A DNA stretch of 64,000 bases from positions 3,968,001-4,032,000 of the forward strand of contig OY970261.1 in assembly GCA_963715635.1 (NCBI GenBank). Direction: 5' to 3'. The notes beneath the pieces are model-generated. The model saw only the letters and a list, made by a program, of their open reading frames with translations. It had not been told where the DNA came from and did no database searches. This document shows, piece after piece, positions 1 through 8,285 of the stretch. Position 1 is the stretch's first letter. Each line of letters starts with the position of its first letter. The position numbers were made by a program, and so were the translations under genes. This DNA is from JAPKZH01 sp963715635. GTDB taxonomy: Bacteria; Acidobacteriota; Aminicenantia; Aminicenantales; UBA4085.

Positions 1-1604
1 TGGTTGTACTGCTCGATGTTCCGTACCTTGTTCTCGCTGAGCAGATGGTAGCGGTCCTCCATTTTTTTGACCGCATCCATCAGCACGTGGCCGGCCTTCT
101 TCGGGTCGTTGATGACCGGGCTCATCAGGTGGGGGACTCCGTCATAGAGAGTGAATTCCAGGCGCTTGGGGTCGATGAGGATGAGCTTGACCTCGTCGGG
201 CGTGGCTTTGTAGAGAATGCTGGCGATGAGGGCGTTCAAACAGACGCTTTTTCCCGTTCCGGTGGCCCCGGCGATCAGAAGATGGGGCATCACGCCGAGG
301 TCGGTCACATAGACCTCATCATGGATGGTTTTGCCCAGGGCAAAGGTGAGCTTCGACGGCGAGTTAAGAAAATTCTCGGACTGGATGATATCCCTGAGTT
401 TGATGATCTCTCGCTTGTTGTTGGGGATCTCCACGCCCAGCGAAGATTTTCCCGGGATCCTCTGGATCCGGACCGACTCGGCGCCCAGGGCCAGGGACAG
501 GTCTTCGGCGAGATTGGCCACCTGGCTCACTTTGATCCCCGGGCTGGGATAGAATTCGTAGGTTGTAATCACGGGGCCCGGGTGGTATTCCTTGACTTCG
601 CCCTCGACATGGAATTCCCGCAGCTTCTCCTCGATCCGCTGTTTTTTCTCCAGGAGCTCGGCCTTGTCGATTTTTTCGACGGGCTTTCCGGCGTCGAGCA
701 GAGTGAAGGGCGGAAATTCGTAGTCGCCCTGGGTTTCCATTTCTGGGAAGAGATATTGTTCCGGTTTCGGAGGCTCGATGGTCAAAGGCTTAAGAGGGCT
801 CGATTTGAGCTCCTTTCTCTCGTCCTTCCTGGCCTCTTTTTTCGACTTTTTCTCCGCAGCCACCTCGGGGGCTATCGCTTTTTCCTGTTTCGGCTCCTCC
901 GTTTTTGGCTCTTTTTTATTGGCGGGGGCGGCCTTCTTGAGGAGGCCTTCCTTTAATTTTTCGGCGCGCCGGGCTTTCTGTCGGTCGGTGACCTTGATCC
1001 TCACTTCCTTGAAGGCGAAGGCGAAGAAACGGGAAAAAAAGTGGAGCACTTTCTTAAAGGAAAAGCCCGTGGAAAAGATGATGAGCACGGCGGCCGCGGC
1101 GACGAGGAAGATCAGAGTGCCGGTGCTGTTGAGGAAGCTGGTGAGAAACGAGTTGAGAAGATCCCCCAGAAGTCCGCCGAACGGAATTTTCGTCCCCCGC
1201 CATGTGACGTTTTGGAAGAGAAGAATGAGCAAAGGGCAGAGGATGAAAAGGATGAGGACGTATTTGCCGGTCTTGAGGAGAAGGTGCTTTTTTCCCCCGA
1301 CCAAGATGGCTTTACCCCCGAGGGCGGCCATCATGAAGGCCAGGAGGAACGCCGTGAACCCGAAGACTTGGAGCAACGCATCGGCCAGCCAGGCGCCGAT
1401 TTTGCCCCCATAATTATGGGTTTTCTGGGCGGCGGAGCTGACGCTGGCCCAAGACGGGTCCCGGGCGTCGAAGCTGATCAAGCTGATGAGGATAAAGACG
1501 GCTAGACAGATAAGAAGGACACCCGCGACTTCGGAGAGATTCGGATGTCTTACCTTTTTCGTTTTTGACGAAGCCGCCGCTCGCCTTTTTTTTATCTTGC
1601 TCAT
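1..1604 (-). CDS. ftsK: DNA translocase FtsK/SpoIIIE (3' end outside window)
   Basis: FtsK is a septum-anchored hexameric ATPase that pumps chromosome termini into daughter cells. The first about 170 residues carry four hydrophobic segments. A charged Lys/Glu/Pro-rich linker follows, then the alpha/beta translocase core. The Walker A motif GATGTGKS is at residues 446-453, after the family sequences PGPVITTYEF and KSSLGVEIPN. The Walker B region (LILIDPKRLEF) follows, and the frame runs off the left edge after about 534 residues, so the rest of the motor and the gamma domain are missing. The ATG at 1604 is chosen because the basic N-terminus begins there. It has no clear Shine-Dalgarno, and a TATAAT box lies only 8 bases upstream. 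The gene is divergent from the barrel gene at 1728. Confidence 0.95.
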   Translation of the reverse strand, partial: MSKIKKRRAAASSKTKKVRHPNLSEVAGVLLICLAVFILISLISFDARDPSWASVSSAAQKTHNYGGKIGAWLADALLQVFGFTAFLLAFMMAALGGKAILVGGKKHLLLKTGKYVLILFILCPLLILLFQNVTWRGTKIPFGGLLGDLLNSFLTSFLNSTGTLIFLVAAAAVLIIFSTGFSFKKVLHFFSRFFAFAFKEVRIKVTDRQKARRAEKLKEGLLKKAAPANKKEPKTEEPKQEKAIAPEVAAEKKSKKEARKDERKELKSSPLKPLTIEPPKPEQYLFPEMETQGDYEFPPFTLLDAGKPVEKIDKAELLEKKQRIEEKLREFHVEGEVKEYHPGPVITTYEFYPSPGIKVSQVANLAEDLSLALGAESVRIQRIPGKSSLGVEIPNNKREIIKLRDIIQSENFLNSPSKLTFALGKTIHDEVYVTDLGVMPHLLIAGATGTGKSVCLNALIASILYKATPDEVKLILIDPKRLEFTLYDGVPHLMSPVINDPKKAGHVLMDAVKKMEDRYHLLSENKVRNIEQYN

Positions 1605-1612
1605 TGGCCCGA

Positions 1613-1618
1613 ATTATA
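1613..1618 (-). promoter_or_regulatory. -10 box in front of ftsK
   Basis: A perfect TATAAT on the minus strand ends 8 bases before the ftsK ATG. No convincing -35 hexamer sits 16-18 bases upstream. If used, transcription would begin at or just before the start codon, giving a leaderless message. This agrees with the lack of a Shine-Dalgarno. Confidence 0.35.
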
Positions 1619-1662
1619 CCATATTTAATTGACGAGGGGCACGGCCGCTCTTTCCAGCCGAG

Positions 1663-1691
1663 TTGACTTCGACCGACTCAAATGGTATAAG
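1663..1691 (+). promoter_or_regulatory. Sigma70-like promoter for the 1728 operon
   Basis: TTGACT and TATAAG are separated by 17 bases. They lie 37 bases upstream of the ATG at 1728, which has a GGAG-type ribosome site. The spacing and match are good for a housekeeping promoter. Confidence 0.55.
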
Positions 1692-1727
1692 TGAAAAACG
1701 GAGGGGAAAAGGAGCAAAGAGAGAGAC

Positions 1728-2309
1728 ATGATCAATAAAAAGTTTGGCTGGATCGCGGCCCTGCTTGTCGTGGTGATCCCCGTCCTTTTTTCCACGGATG
1801 TGCGGGCGGCCCAGAGACAGGGGACATTTGAAATTTATCTCGGCAACTATAATATTAATGAGCCGCGCTTCAAGGAGGTTTATCAAACAGGCGGCGCCAT
1901 CCGGGGTATCGTCCTGTCCTCCTCTCTTTTCTATAATTTCGACTTTTACACGGAGATCAAAGCTTTTTACAAGACGGGCCAGCTGACCTACACCAAGGAG
2001 GAGACGAAATTCCTGCTCGTGCCGGTCTCGCTGGGCGTCCGGTTTGTTTTTCCGAGCCAGATTGTTCTCCCCTACATCGGCCTCGGGGGGGACGTCTATT
2101 TTTATTATGAAACGAACCCCATCGGAAAGGTGCTGAATATGGCCAAGGGCTATCATGTCCTGGGCGGCGCCTATCTTCAGCTGGGGAAAAACTTTCCCCT
2201 TCTTTTAAACGCGAAGCTGAAATACACGATGGCCAAAGCCAAAGAAAACGAGATGAATATCGAGTTGGGAGGCCTGGAATACGGGATCGGCCTCGCCTTA
2301 TCCTTCTGA
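1728..2309 (+). CDS. Small secreted outer-membrane beta-barrel protein
   Basis: A 193-residue protein with a signal peptide (basic start, hydrophobic core, cleavage near VRA-AQ around residue 27). The rest alternates polar and aromatic/hydrophobic residues and ends in phenylalanine, as beta-barrel outer-membrane proteins do. It aligns by eye along its mature length with the C-terminal half of the AMIN-domain protein at 25837-26886. Shared points include the ETKF/EAKF segment and the closing motif GGxEYGIGL. It has its own promoter and lies 13 bases upstream of the GT-C gene at 2323, so the two are probably cotranscribed. I know no named family for it; surface location is inferred. Confidence 0.75.
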   Translation: MINKKFGWIAALLVVVIPVLFSTDVRAAQRQGTFEIYLGNYNINEPRFKEVYQTGGAIRGIVLSSSLFYNFDFYTEIKAFYKTGQLTYTKEETKFLLVPVSLGVRFVFPSQIVLPYIGLGGDVYFYYETNPIGKVLNMAKGYHVLGGAYLQLGKNFPLLLNAKLKYTMAKAKENEMNIELGGLEYGIGLALSF

Positions 2310-2322
2310 CATTCCCCAAGGA

Positions 2323-4521
2323 ATGATCCAAACCTTCAAAAAAACGGGCCGGCACGGGCTGGCGCTGCTCCTCTTCGCGCTTCTGTCGCTGACGATGACA
2401 TATCCTCTCTTGCTCCATCTCGGAGACCATGTCCCCGCCGACCTGGGGGACCCCCTTTATAACATCTGGGTTTTGGCCTGGAACGTCCATAAATTAAGCA
2501 CGGGACTGGGCGGCCTCTGGGACGCCAACATCTTTTATCCCCATCATGGGACTCTGCTGTACGCGGATTCTCTCCTGGGCCTTTCGCTTCTGGCGTCTCC
2601 GCTTTTGGCGCTCGGCATTCCCCTGGTGCCGGCCTACAATATCCTTTTCCTGATGTCCTTTTTTCTGGCCGCCTTGGGCATGTACAGTCTGGTTGCCCAT
2701 TTGACAAAGTCCAAGGCGGCGGCCGTGTTGGCCGGGCTGATCTTTGCCTTTTTCCCCTATCGCTTTGCCCACATCAGCCATCTCGAATTACTGTACATGG
2801 CCTGGATGCCTTTGTGCTTTTTGTTCCTCCACAAATTTTTCGAACGACCTTCTTATCGGCGCCTGTTTATCGCGGGCTTCTTTTTTGTTCTCCAGGCCGC
2901 AAGCTGCGCCTATTATGGAGTGTACCTGGCCCTCTTTGCCGGCCTCTTCGTTCTCTTCTTTGCCTGGCGGACGGGCCTCCTGGTCAAGGGAAGCTTTTGG
3001 TGGAAGGCTGGACTTTTGGCCATCTCCATTCTGATCGCCTTGTTTCCGATTTTTTATCCCTATATCAAGGTCCATAAGCAGATGCTGTTTGTCAGGTCGC
3101 TGGGCGCGGTCGAACATTACTCCGCCCGGCTCCGGGATTATCTGGCCGTCCCTCCCTGGAATGCGGTTTGGGGCAGGCTGATGGGCAGCCCCGGAGCCCA
3201 GGAATGGCAGCTCTATCCGGGGATGATCCCGGTGTTTCTTGCTGCGGCATTGTTTGTGCTGCGCCCGAGAAACAAAAAGACGGATGCCGATGAAATACCC
3301 AAACAATCCGGCTTGTTCACGACATATTCTTTACAATTTTACTGGTTGACGGCTCTCCTCGCTTTCCTGTTGTCCTTTGGCCCGGTGATTCCGATTTTTA
3401 ACAAGATCGTCCTGCCGGGTCCTTACGGTCTCCTCTACAACTGGGTTCCAGGTTTTAAGGGGCTCCGGGTCCCGAGCCGGCTATCAGTTATGATGATGCT
3501 AGCGCTGGCCGTGCTGAGCGGCCTGGCCGCGGCCCGCTGGATGAACCGAATGAGGTCTTGGTGGGGAAAGGCGGTCGTGCCCCTTGTCCTTGGCGGGCTC
3601 CTGTTGACGGATTTCCTGTCAGTTCCGATCCCGTTGGCGCGGCTGGAATCTCCAGGCCGCATTCCCGCCATCTATTCGGTTGTCCGGGACCTTCCGAAGG
3701 GGGCCTCGCTCATCGAGCTTCCCATCCCGCAGCGGGGACAGGCCAAGTCCCGGGAAGCTTTGTATATGTATTTTTCCGCCTATCATTGGAAAAGGCTCGT
3801 CAACGGATACAGCGGGTATATCCCGCCCGGCTACACGATCATCGGGGAAGCCATGCAGATTTTTCCCTCTGCGCCGACGTTCGAGCTATTAAGGGATCTT
3901 GAAGTCGGATATCTTCTTGTGCATACGGAATGGTTCATGGGCGATGAGGGGAAGAAGATCAAAGCCGGTCTTGATGATTTTCCCGGCGAGGTGAAACTTC
4001 TGACGGCCTCCGAGGGGAATTTCCTTTATCAGCTTGTTCACCGGCCGAAACAGGAGAAGGAAACGACCGGCCTGGCCGAAGTCGGCGACAAGCGGAAGTG
4101 GACGGCCAGGAGCAACTGCGCGAATGAACAGACCCATCTGGCCTTTGACGGGAATCCGGAGACGGGCTGGTCGACCGAACGTCCACAGAGTGAGGGCGAT
4201 TATTATTGGCTCGACCTCGGAGAGACGTTGCAGCTTCAGGAGATTGAATTGTCCTTGAACAAGAAGCCGCTCGACTACCCCCGGGGTTACAGGCTGGAGG
4301 GCTCGGAAGACGGGCGGGAATGGAAAATCTTAAGCGAGGACCCCTTTTATTTTCCCGAGCTCACCGCCGGCATGATCGAAGACTATTCAAAATACCGGGT
4401 CGAGATTACGTTCGATTCCCGCTCCGTCAGGTTTCTCCGCCTGACGGCGACGCTGTCGCACAAAAGCCGCGCCTGGTCGATCCAGGAAATTGTCTGTCGG
4501 GGCGAGAAAACCAAAAGCTGA
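2323..4521 (+). CDS. GT-C-like membrane glycosyltransferase with C-terminal F5/8-type (discoidin) domain
   Basis: A 732-residue protein. Residues 1 to about 440 hold roughly a dozen hydrophobic helices, with an acidic first outer loop (ADLGDPLY near residue 40) as in lipid-phosphosugar-dependent GT-C enzymes. An extracytoplasmic region follows. Residues about 590-730 read as an F5/8 type C carbohydrate-binding fold: ARSNCANEQTHLAFDGN, GWSTE, YWLDLGE and a late RFLRLTA strand. The family would transfer a sugar from a polyprenyl-phosphate donor on the periplasmic side; the tail may bind the acceptor glycan. The gene follows the barrel gene after 13 bases. AAGGA abuts the ATG, too close for an ideal ribosome site, so translation may depend on coupling. 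It ends immediately against the convergent gene at 4522. Confidence 0.8.
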   Translation: MIQTFKKTGRHGLALLLFALLSLTMTYPLLLHLGDHVPADLGDPLYNIWVLAWNVHKLSTGLGGLWDANIFYPHHGTLLYADSLLGLSLLASPLLALGIPLVPAYNILFLMSFFLAALGMYSLVAHLTKSKAAAVLAGLIFAFFPYRFAHISHLELLYMAWMPLCFLFLHKFFERPSYRRLFIAGFFFVLQAASCAYYGVYLALFAGLFVLFFAWRTGLLVKGSFWWKAGLLAISILIALFPIFYPYIKVHKQMLFVRSLGAVEHYSARLRDYLAVPPWNAVWGRLMGSPGAQEWQLYPGMIPVFLAAALFVLRPRNKKTDADEIPKQSGLFTTYSLQFYWLTALLAFLLSFGPVIPIFNKIVLPGPYGLLYNWVPGFKGLRVPSRLSVMMMLALAVLSGLAAARWMNRMRSWWGKAVVPLVLGGLLLTDFLSVPIPLARLESPGRIPAIYSVVRDLPKGASLIELPIPQRGQAKSREALYMYFSAYHWKRLVNGYSGYIPPGYTIIGEAMQIFPSAPTFELLRDLEVGYLLVHTEWFMGDEGKKIKAGLDDFPGEVKLLTASEGNFLYQLVHRPKQEKETTGLAEVGDKRKWTARSNCANEQTHLAFDGNPETGWSTERPQSEGDYYWLDLGETLQLQEIELSLNKKPLDYPRGYRLEGSEDGREWKILSEDPFYFPELTAGMIEDYSKYRVEITFDSRSVRFLRLTATLSHKSRAWSIQEIVCRGEKTKS

Positions 4522-6078
4522 TTACTTCTCCGTCACAGCGGTCGTCTTGGCGCTTTCATTTCCATCCTTATCCACGGCCGACAAGGCATAGGCATACTTC
4601 TGCGTCAGCGACAATTTGCGGTCATCGTACTGAAAAGTCGAGGTATTCAACGTCGCTAAAAGCTGGAATTGTTCGTCGGTTTCTTCCGCTTTTCTGCGAT
4701 AGAGCTTGTAACTCGCCAGGTTGCTGTCATCATTGTCGGAATTCTTGGCGAACGTTATCGTGTTGATTTTTTCGCTATAGAAAAGGATTTTGTTGATCTG
4801 GGAGGTAACAGTCGGGGCCTGAGGGGCGTAGAGCCTCTGCGCGAGCTTGTATATGTGCATGATCTCTCCATTGTCGGTATAGAAGAGATGGAGGTCGCCG
4901 TCTTTGGTGATCCGGATGCGCGGCTCGCCGGCGAGGCGAGAATTCGTCATCTGGATGTTGTCCGACCACTTTTTCTGCCCGGTGGCCTTGTCGATCTCAT
5001 AAGTCTTCATCAGGACTTCATAGGTGCCGGAACCGAGGGCCTCCTGCCAGGCAACATAGACTTCCTCGGTCAACGGGTTAACGGCGATCGAGGGGTTTTC
5101 TGAAGGGTTCGGCGTCTTGGATAAGATCTCGATCGGCTGCCATTCTCCGTTGATCTGCCGCCTGAAGTAGACTTCTTCGTATCCTCCCACGAGCCCCTGC
5201 CAGACGACATACGCGTCGCCGTCGTCGGAGGCCGTGACCATGGGATACGTCCAGCTGAGGCCTGTGCCCTCAGAAATGGCGATGGGCGCCGTCCAGCCGT
5301 TCAAGTTCTTCGGATTGGTGTTCTTGGTGTACCAGACGATGGCTTCAGCCATGCGGGCGATATAGACCACGTGGGCCGTCCCCTTGCTGTCGACATATAT
5401 GTTCGGCAGGTATTGCCCACCGCCCTGGCCGGCGGAAATCAGCGCCGGGTCGCTCCATTGTCCCGTGGCGCCGTCCCTGAACCTGTAGGCAAGGTTGAAG
5501 GCGCCGACATCCACCTGCCAGACGAGGCAGAAAGTATTATCGGCCGGCAAGAACGCGATGGTCGGATAAGTGGAAGCGCCACCCCCCCCTCCCGAAATAT
5601 TGCCGACCCCGCTCCACGTCCCGTTCACCAGTTCCTCGGCAAAGATGGCCATGTGGCCCAATGAATAATCGGCGTCCATCCAGGCGTAAATGGCTCTATT
5701 CCCGTCTTGGCTCACGGCGGTCTGGGGGAATCCCACGTCATCGATAGCGGGGTAAACAAGAGAGTTGGCCCTCGGAGTCTCCCATTTTCCGGACTTGTTC
5801 GTGTTGAACATCATGTCCCGGCGCGCCCCCACCCCCCCGAACCACTCGACCCAAGAGACATAGGCGTTGCCCTTGGCGTCGAGGACAGCATAGGGCGATA
5901 AGCTTTCCCTCGGGGTGTTGGAGACATTCTCGGGCGCGCTCCAGCCGGCGGGAGGCCCGGCCTGGATCTGAATCCGGATCGGATTTTTTCGTGGCTGCGC
6001 CTGGGGATTCGATCCCCGGGCGAGCATCAGGATGGCCAATGATGCGAATAAAATAAAAAAGATCCATTTCTTCTTCAT
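4522..6078 (-). CDS. Secreted beta-propeller protein with C-terminal fibronectin-III-like module
   Basis: A 518-residue protein with a signal peptide (MKKKW start, hydrophobic stretch, cleavage near residue 27). Residues about 45-410 contain sialidase-type propeller blades, each with an Asp-box-like phrase such as VDSKGTAHVVYI, ASDDGDAYVVWQ and TKDGDLHLFY. No hydrolase active site is visible. Residues about 425-518 form a fibronectin-III-like domain with ASYKLYRRK and YAYALSAVDKDGNES. The same module recurs in the proteins at 26900, 29081 and 55905. The ATG at 6078 has AAGGAG seven bases upstream and a near-consensus promoter. The stop touches the stop of the convergent GT-C gene with no gap. 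A surface or extracellular binding role is inferred. Confidence 0.8.
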   Translation of the reverse strand: MKKKWIFFILFASLAILMLARGSNPQAQPRKNPIRIQIQAGPPAGWSAPENVSNTPRESLSPYAVLDAKGNAYVSWVEWFGGVGARRDMMFNTNKSGKWETPRANSLVYPAIDDVGFPQTAVSQDGNRAIYAWMDADYSLGHMAIFAEELVNGTWSGVGNISGGGGGASTYPTIAFLPADNTFCLVWQVDVGAFNLAYRFRDGATGQWSDPALISAGQGGGQYLPNIYVDSKGTAHVVYIARMAEAIVWYTKNTNPKNLNGWTAPIAISEGTGLSWTYPMVTASDDGDAYVVWQGLVGGYEEVYFRRQINGEWQPIEILSKTPNPSENPSIAVNPLTEEVYVAWQEALGSGTYEVLMKTYEIDKATGQKKWSDNIQMTNSRLAGEPRIRITKDGDLHLFYTDNGEIMHIYKLAQRLYAPQAPTVTSQINKILFYSEKINTITFAKNSDNDDSNLASYKLYRRKAEETDEQFQLLATLNTSTFQYDDRKLSLTQKYAYALSAVDKDGNESAKTTAVTEK

Positions 6079-6104
6079 TCAATACTCCTTCTGAAATAGA
6101 GCCT

Positions 6105-6132
6105 ATTATACGGGGGAATCTGAATTTGTCAA
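6105..6132 (-). promoter_or_regulatory. Consensus sigma70 promoter for the 4522-6078 gene
   Basis: On the minus strand a perfect TTGACA and a perfect TATAAT are 16 bases apart, 26 bases upstream of the ATG at 6078. This is the best match to the housekeeping consensus noticed in the window. The end of the IS remnant lies only about 40 bases further upstream. Confidence 0.7.
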
Positions 6133-6173
6133 CTTGCTCCGGCGGGTGTTATGCCACTTTCAAAATGTCGGCT

Positions 6174-7060
6174 CCCAACATTGCCGTTAGAATATTTTAG
6201 GAGACAGGGTTTTCCTTTTTTGGGAGGCGTTTTAGCTGAGGAGAGGTCTGATTTTAAGCAAAACGGTACCGCTGTTGTTCCGCTTTTGCCCAGTGTTACT
6301 ATTTCGAGCGCTTTTCAACTGGACCCTTCCTGTTCATCGCGGGATATTCAAGATTCCTAGAAAATTCGGATAACCAACCGTTAGGTAAAGGCTACCGCCC
6401 GGCGGCGGATATTCAGGAAGGTCTGATACTTCTCCCAAGAAGTCGCCAGATAGAGAATCATTCGGCGGGCGTGGCGAACCAGGCGTCTCGCTGTTTCGAT
6501 CAATTGCCAACGCAAGGTGGCGATCGTCTTGGATTTCAATTCAGGGTCCAAAAACAAAAGCTTCTGGGCTTGGCTGAGGATCGAGATCAACACTCCGATC
6601 GAAACCACAGGGCATTCGCTCGAAAATCACCGCTGGTCATCTGCTCCATCCCGAACCCGATTTTCAGTTCCTTGATGAAGTTTTCAACTTGGCCTCTTTG
6701 GTTATGAAAGCGAAAAACTTCCGTGGCCGTCAGCTCGTCCCGGTTGGCTTCCCCTCCTCGTCCAGAAGCGGTTGCCAGTCTCGCACGGTCCGGATAATTT
6801 CTTTAACAGCCACATCTTGGTCGGCCGTGATCGTATAGCCCATGCCGTTGGCTCGGCACCAGTTGATGACATCCGCCTGATAGAAGGCGCTGTCGGAGCG
6901 AAGATATTTGATCTTGGGGCAAAGACGCAACCACCGCTTCACAAAAGCCAACGCCCGGCTGTGAGCCGCGACGTTACCTTCCCGAAATTCATGGGTCAGA
7001 CAAACGCCGGTCTCGGCCAGAAATTCCAGAATCGGCTGGTAGCCCGGCACCTCCTCGCGA
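6174..7060 (-). mobile_element. Decayed IS1380-family insertion sequence, 3' half only
   Basis: Bases 6174-6196 match the terminal repeat of the fuller copy at 19168-20771 at 18 of 23 positions, including the core ATTGCCG. This marks the transposase-downstream end. The element then runs through transposase coding sequence on the minus strand to about 7060, where similarity stops about 70 bases short of the acyltransferase stop codon. The N-terminal half of the transposase and the other terminal repeat are gone. Stretches downstream of the transposase stop still resemble the fuller copy. Confidence 0.75.
6381..7060 (-). pseudogene. IS1380-family transposase remnant
   Basis: The fragment starts at VPGYQPILEF and keeps the transposase core (CLTHEFREGN, LRSDSAFYQ, YTITADQD). 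At about 6735 it jumps from LLDEEGKP straight to NRDELTATEV, a deletion of roughly 140 bases relative to the other copy that also shifts frame. The sequence then continues through HNQRGQVENFIKELKIGFG. A second lesion, one missing T near 6607, shifts frame again in LWFSIGVL. It ends at the family C-terminus (TLRWQLIET, WEKYQTFLNI). With no N-terminus and two frame changes it cannot make an active enzyme. Confidence 0.8.
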
Positions 7061-7130
7061 GGCGGGTCTCCTATTGAATGGACGATCATCCGATGATCTT
7101 CAGAATATTTCTTTCCAATGGAATCGCAGG

Positions 7131-8285
7131 CTAGACGGCGTCGTAATCGCCCATGGTCAGATACCATTTGTTGAGGTCGAGCAGGTCGGCCGGCGCGGGG
7201 CCGGGCGAGTTCCAATGAAGCAGAATCGGGAATTCGCGAGGGAGAAAAACTTTGGGGCAGATGATGTAGCCGTTGCGGCGCAGGGCTCGGATGATGGAGC
7301 TGTGTCTGAGCATCAAGCACAGGCCGAGGGCCGCCCTCTGGTCTCGGGCATGGCTGTTGAAGGCGGCGATCAGTTTCCTGGCCGCCCGTTTTCCCTCCGG
7401 CGTTTTTTCGACGAGGACATCGACGAGCATGACGCAGGGAATGCCTTTGATCTCCGTTATCCGGGCCACAAGGTATCCACGCATCTCTCCTCTTGAGCGA
7501 GCCGCAAAGACGTCGTATTTCCGGGTCGGATGGTTGGTGAACCGCCATTCCAGATAAGCGCGGTCGCGGACGAGGATGTTCGTATAGTCTGCCTTGATCT
7601 TTTGCCAGAACCGGTCGAATTCCTCGGTGAAGGTGGCAACTTTTTCGACCCGCATCGATCGATTGTTCAGCCGCAGCTTGAGGGCCGCCAGGCCCATACG
7701 CCAGAAAGGGTTGGCGGCGAAAGCGACGGAGCGCATCAGGATTCCGCGTTTCGGTCGGCTGGATTTCATAATCCGGTTCAGGTCAAATGGCAGGATCCAG
7801 AGCGGAAAACGTCCGATTTCCTGATAGCCGAGATGGCGCAGGCAGTTGCGGTGGGAATATTCGTTGGAGAAGCCGAAGTTGAACTGAACGTCATCCTGCC
7901 CGCAGAGCGTGTCGACCTCTTTTTGAAGAATGACATAGATTCCGCGGCCCCTGTAGTCCGGGTGGGTCATGACATTGACGCCGAGGCTGCCCGTCCGGAT
8001 GTCGGGGCCGATTTTGTGCCGCATGGGAATCGCCGCGCAGTGGCCTGTGATGCGGTCTCCTGTTTTCGTGATCAGCTCATAAACCTGTCCGCTCGGATTC
8101 TGGTCGTACTGCCAGTCGAGGTAGCCGGGCTCGGCGATATCGCTGTCCGGGAAACAGACACGGGCCAGGGTCCGGACGCCTTCGCGGTCCGCCTTCCCGG
8201 GCAGGATGTCGGATTTGATCAGGCGCAGAGCGCGGGCCATCACCCGCTCTGCCCGGGCTTTCGAGGCGGGCGTTTGATCGTTCAC
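7131..8285 (-). CDS. GNAT-fold acyltransferase
   Basis: A 384-residue cytoplasmic protein. Residues about 40-150 read as a GNAT core: FPDSDIAEPGYLDWQYDQNP, a CAAIPMR strand, LGVNVMTHPDYRGRGI with the RGRG acyl-CoA loop, then FGFSNEYSHRNCLRHLGY. A second GNAT-like half follows (AYLEWRFTNHPTRKYDVF, RGYLVAR, VDVLVE), ending in the common WYLTMGDYDAV tail. Homologues often lie in glycan loci and probably acylate an amino sugar or lipid-linked glycan; the substrate here is unknown. It starts with GTG in a GTGA overlap with the stop of the upstream GT39-like gene, indicating translational coupling. The IS1380 remnant lies directly downstream. Confidence 0.75.
   Translation of the reverse strand: MNDQTPASKARAERVMARALRLIKSDILPGKADREGVRTLARVCFPDSDIAEPGYLDWQYDQNPSGQVYELITKTGDRITGHCAAIPMRHKIGPDIRTGSLGVNVMTHPDYRGRGIYVILQKEVDTLCGQDDVQFNFGFSNEYSHRNCLRHLGYQEIGRFPLWILPFDLNRIMKSSRPKRGILMRSVAFAANPFWRMGLAALKLRLNNRSMRVEKVATFTEEFDRFWQKIKADYTNILVRDRAYLEWRFTNHPTRKYDVFAARSRGEMRGYLVARITEIKGIPCVMLVDVLVEKTPEGKRAARKLIAAFNSHARDQRAALGLCLMLRHSSIIRALRRNGYIICPKVFLPREFPILLHWNSPGPAPADLLDLNKWYLTMGDYDAV

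Noticed and set aside
45..1505. Long plus-strand open frames opposite ftsK
   Set aside because: Low-complexity Phe/Arg/Glu-rich translations with no domain sense; the minus strand encodes a clear FtsK with Walker A.
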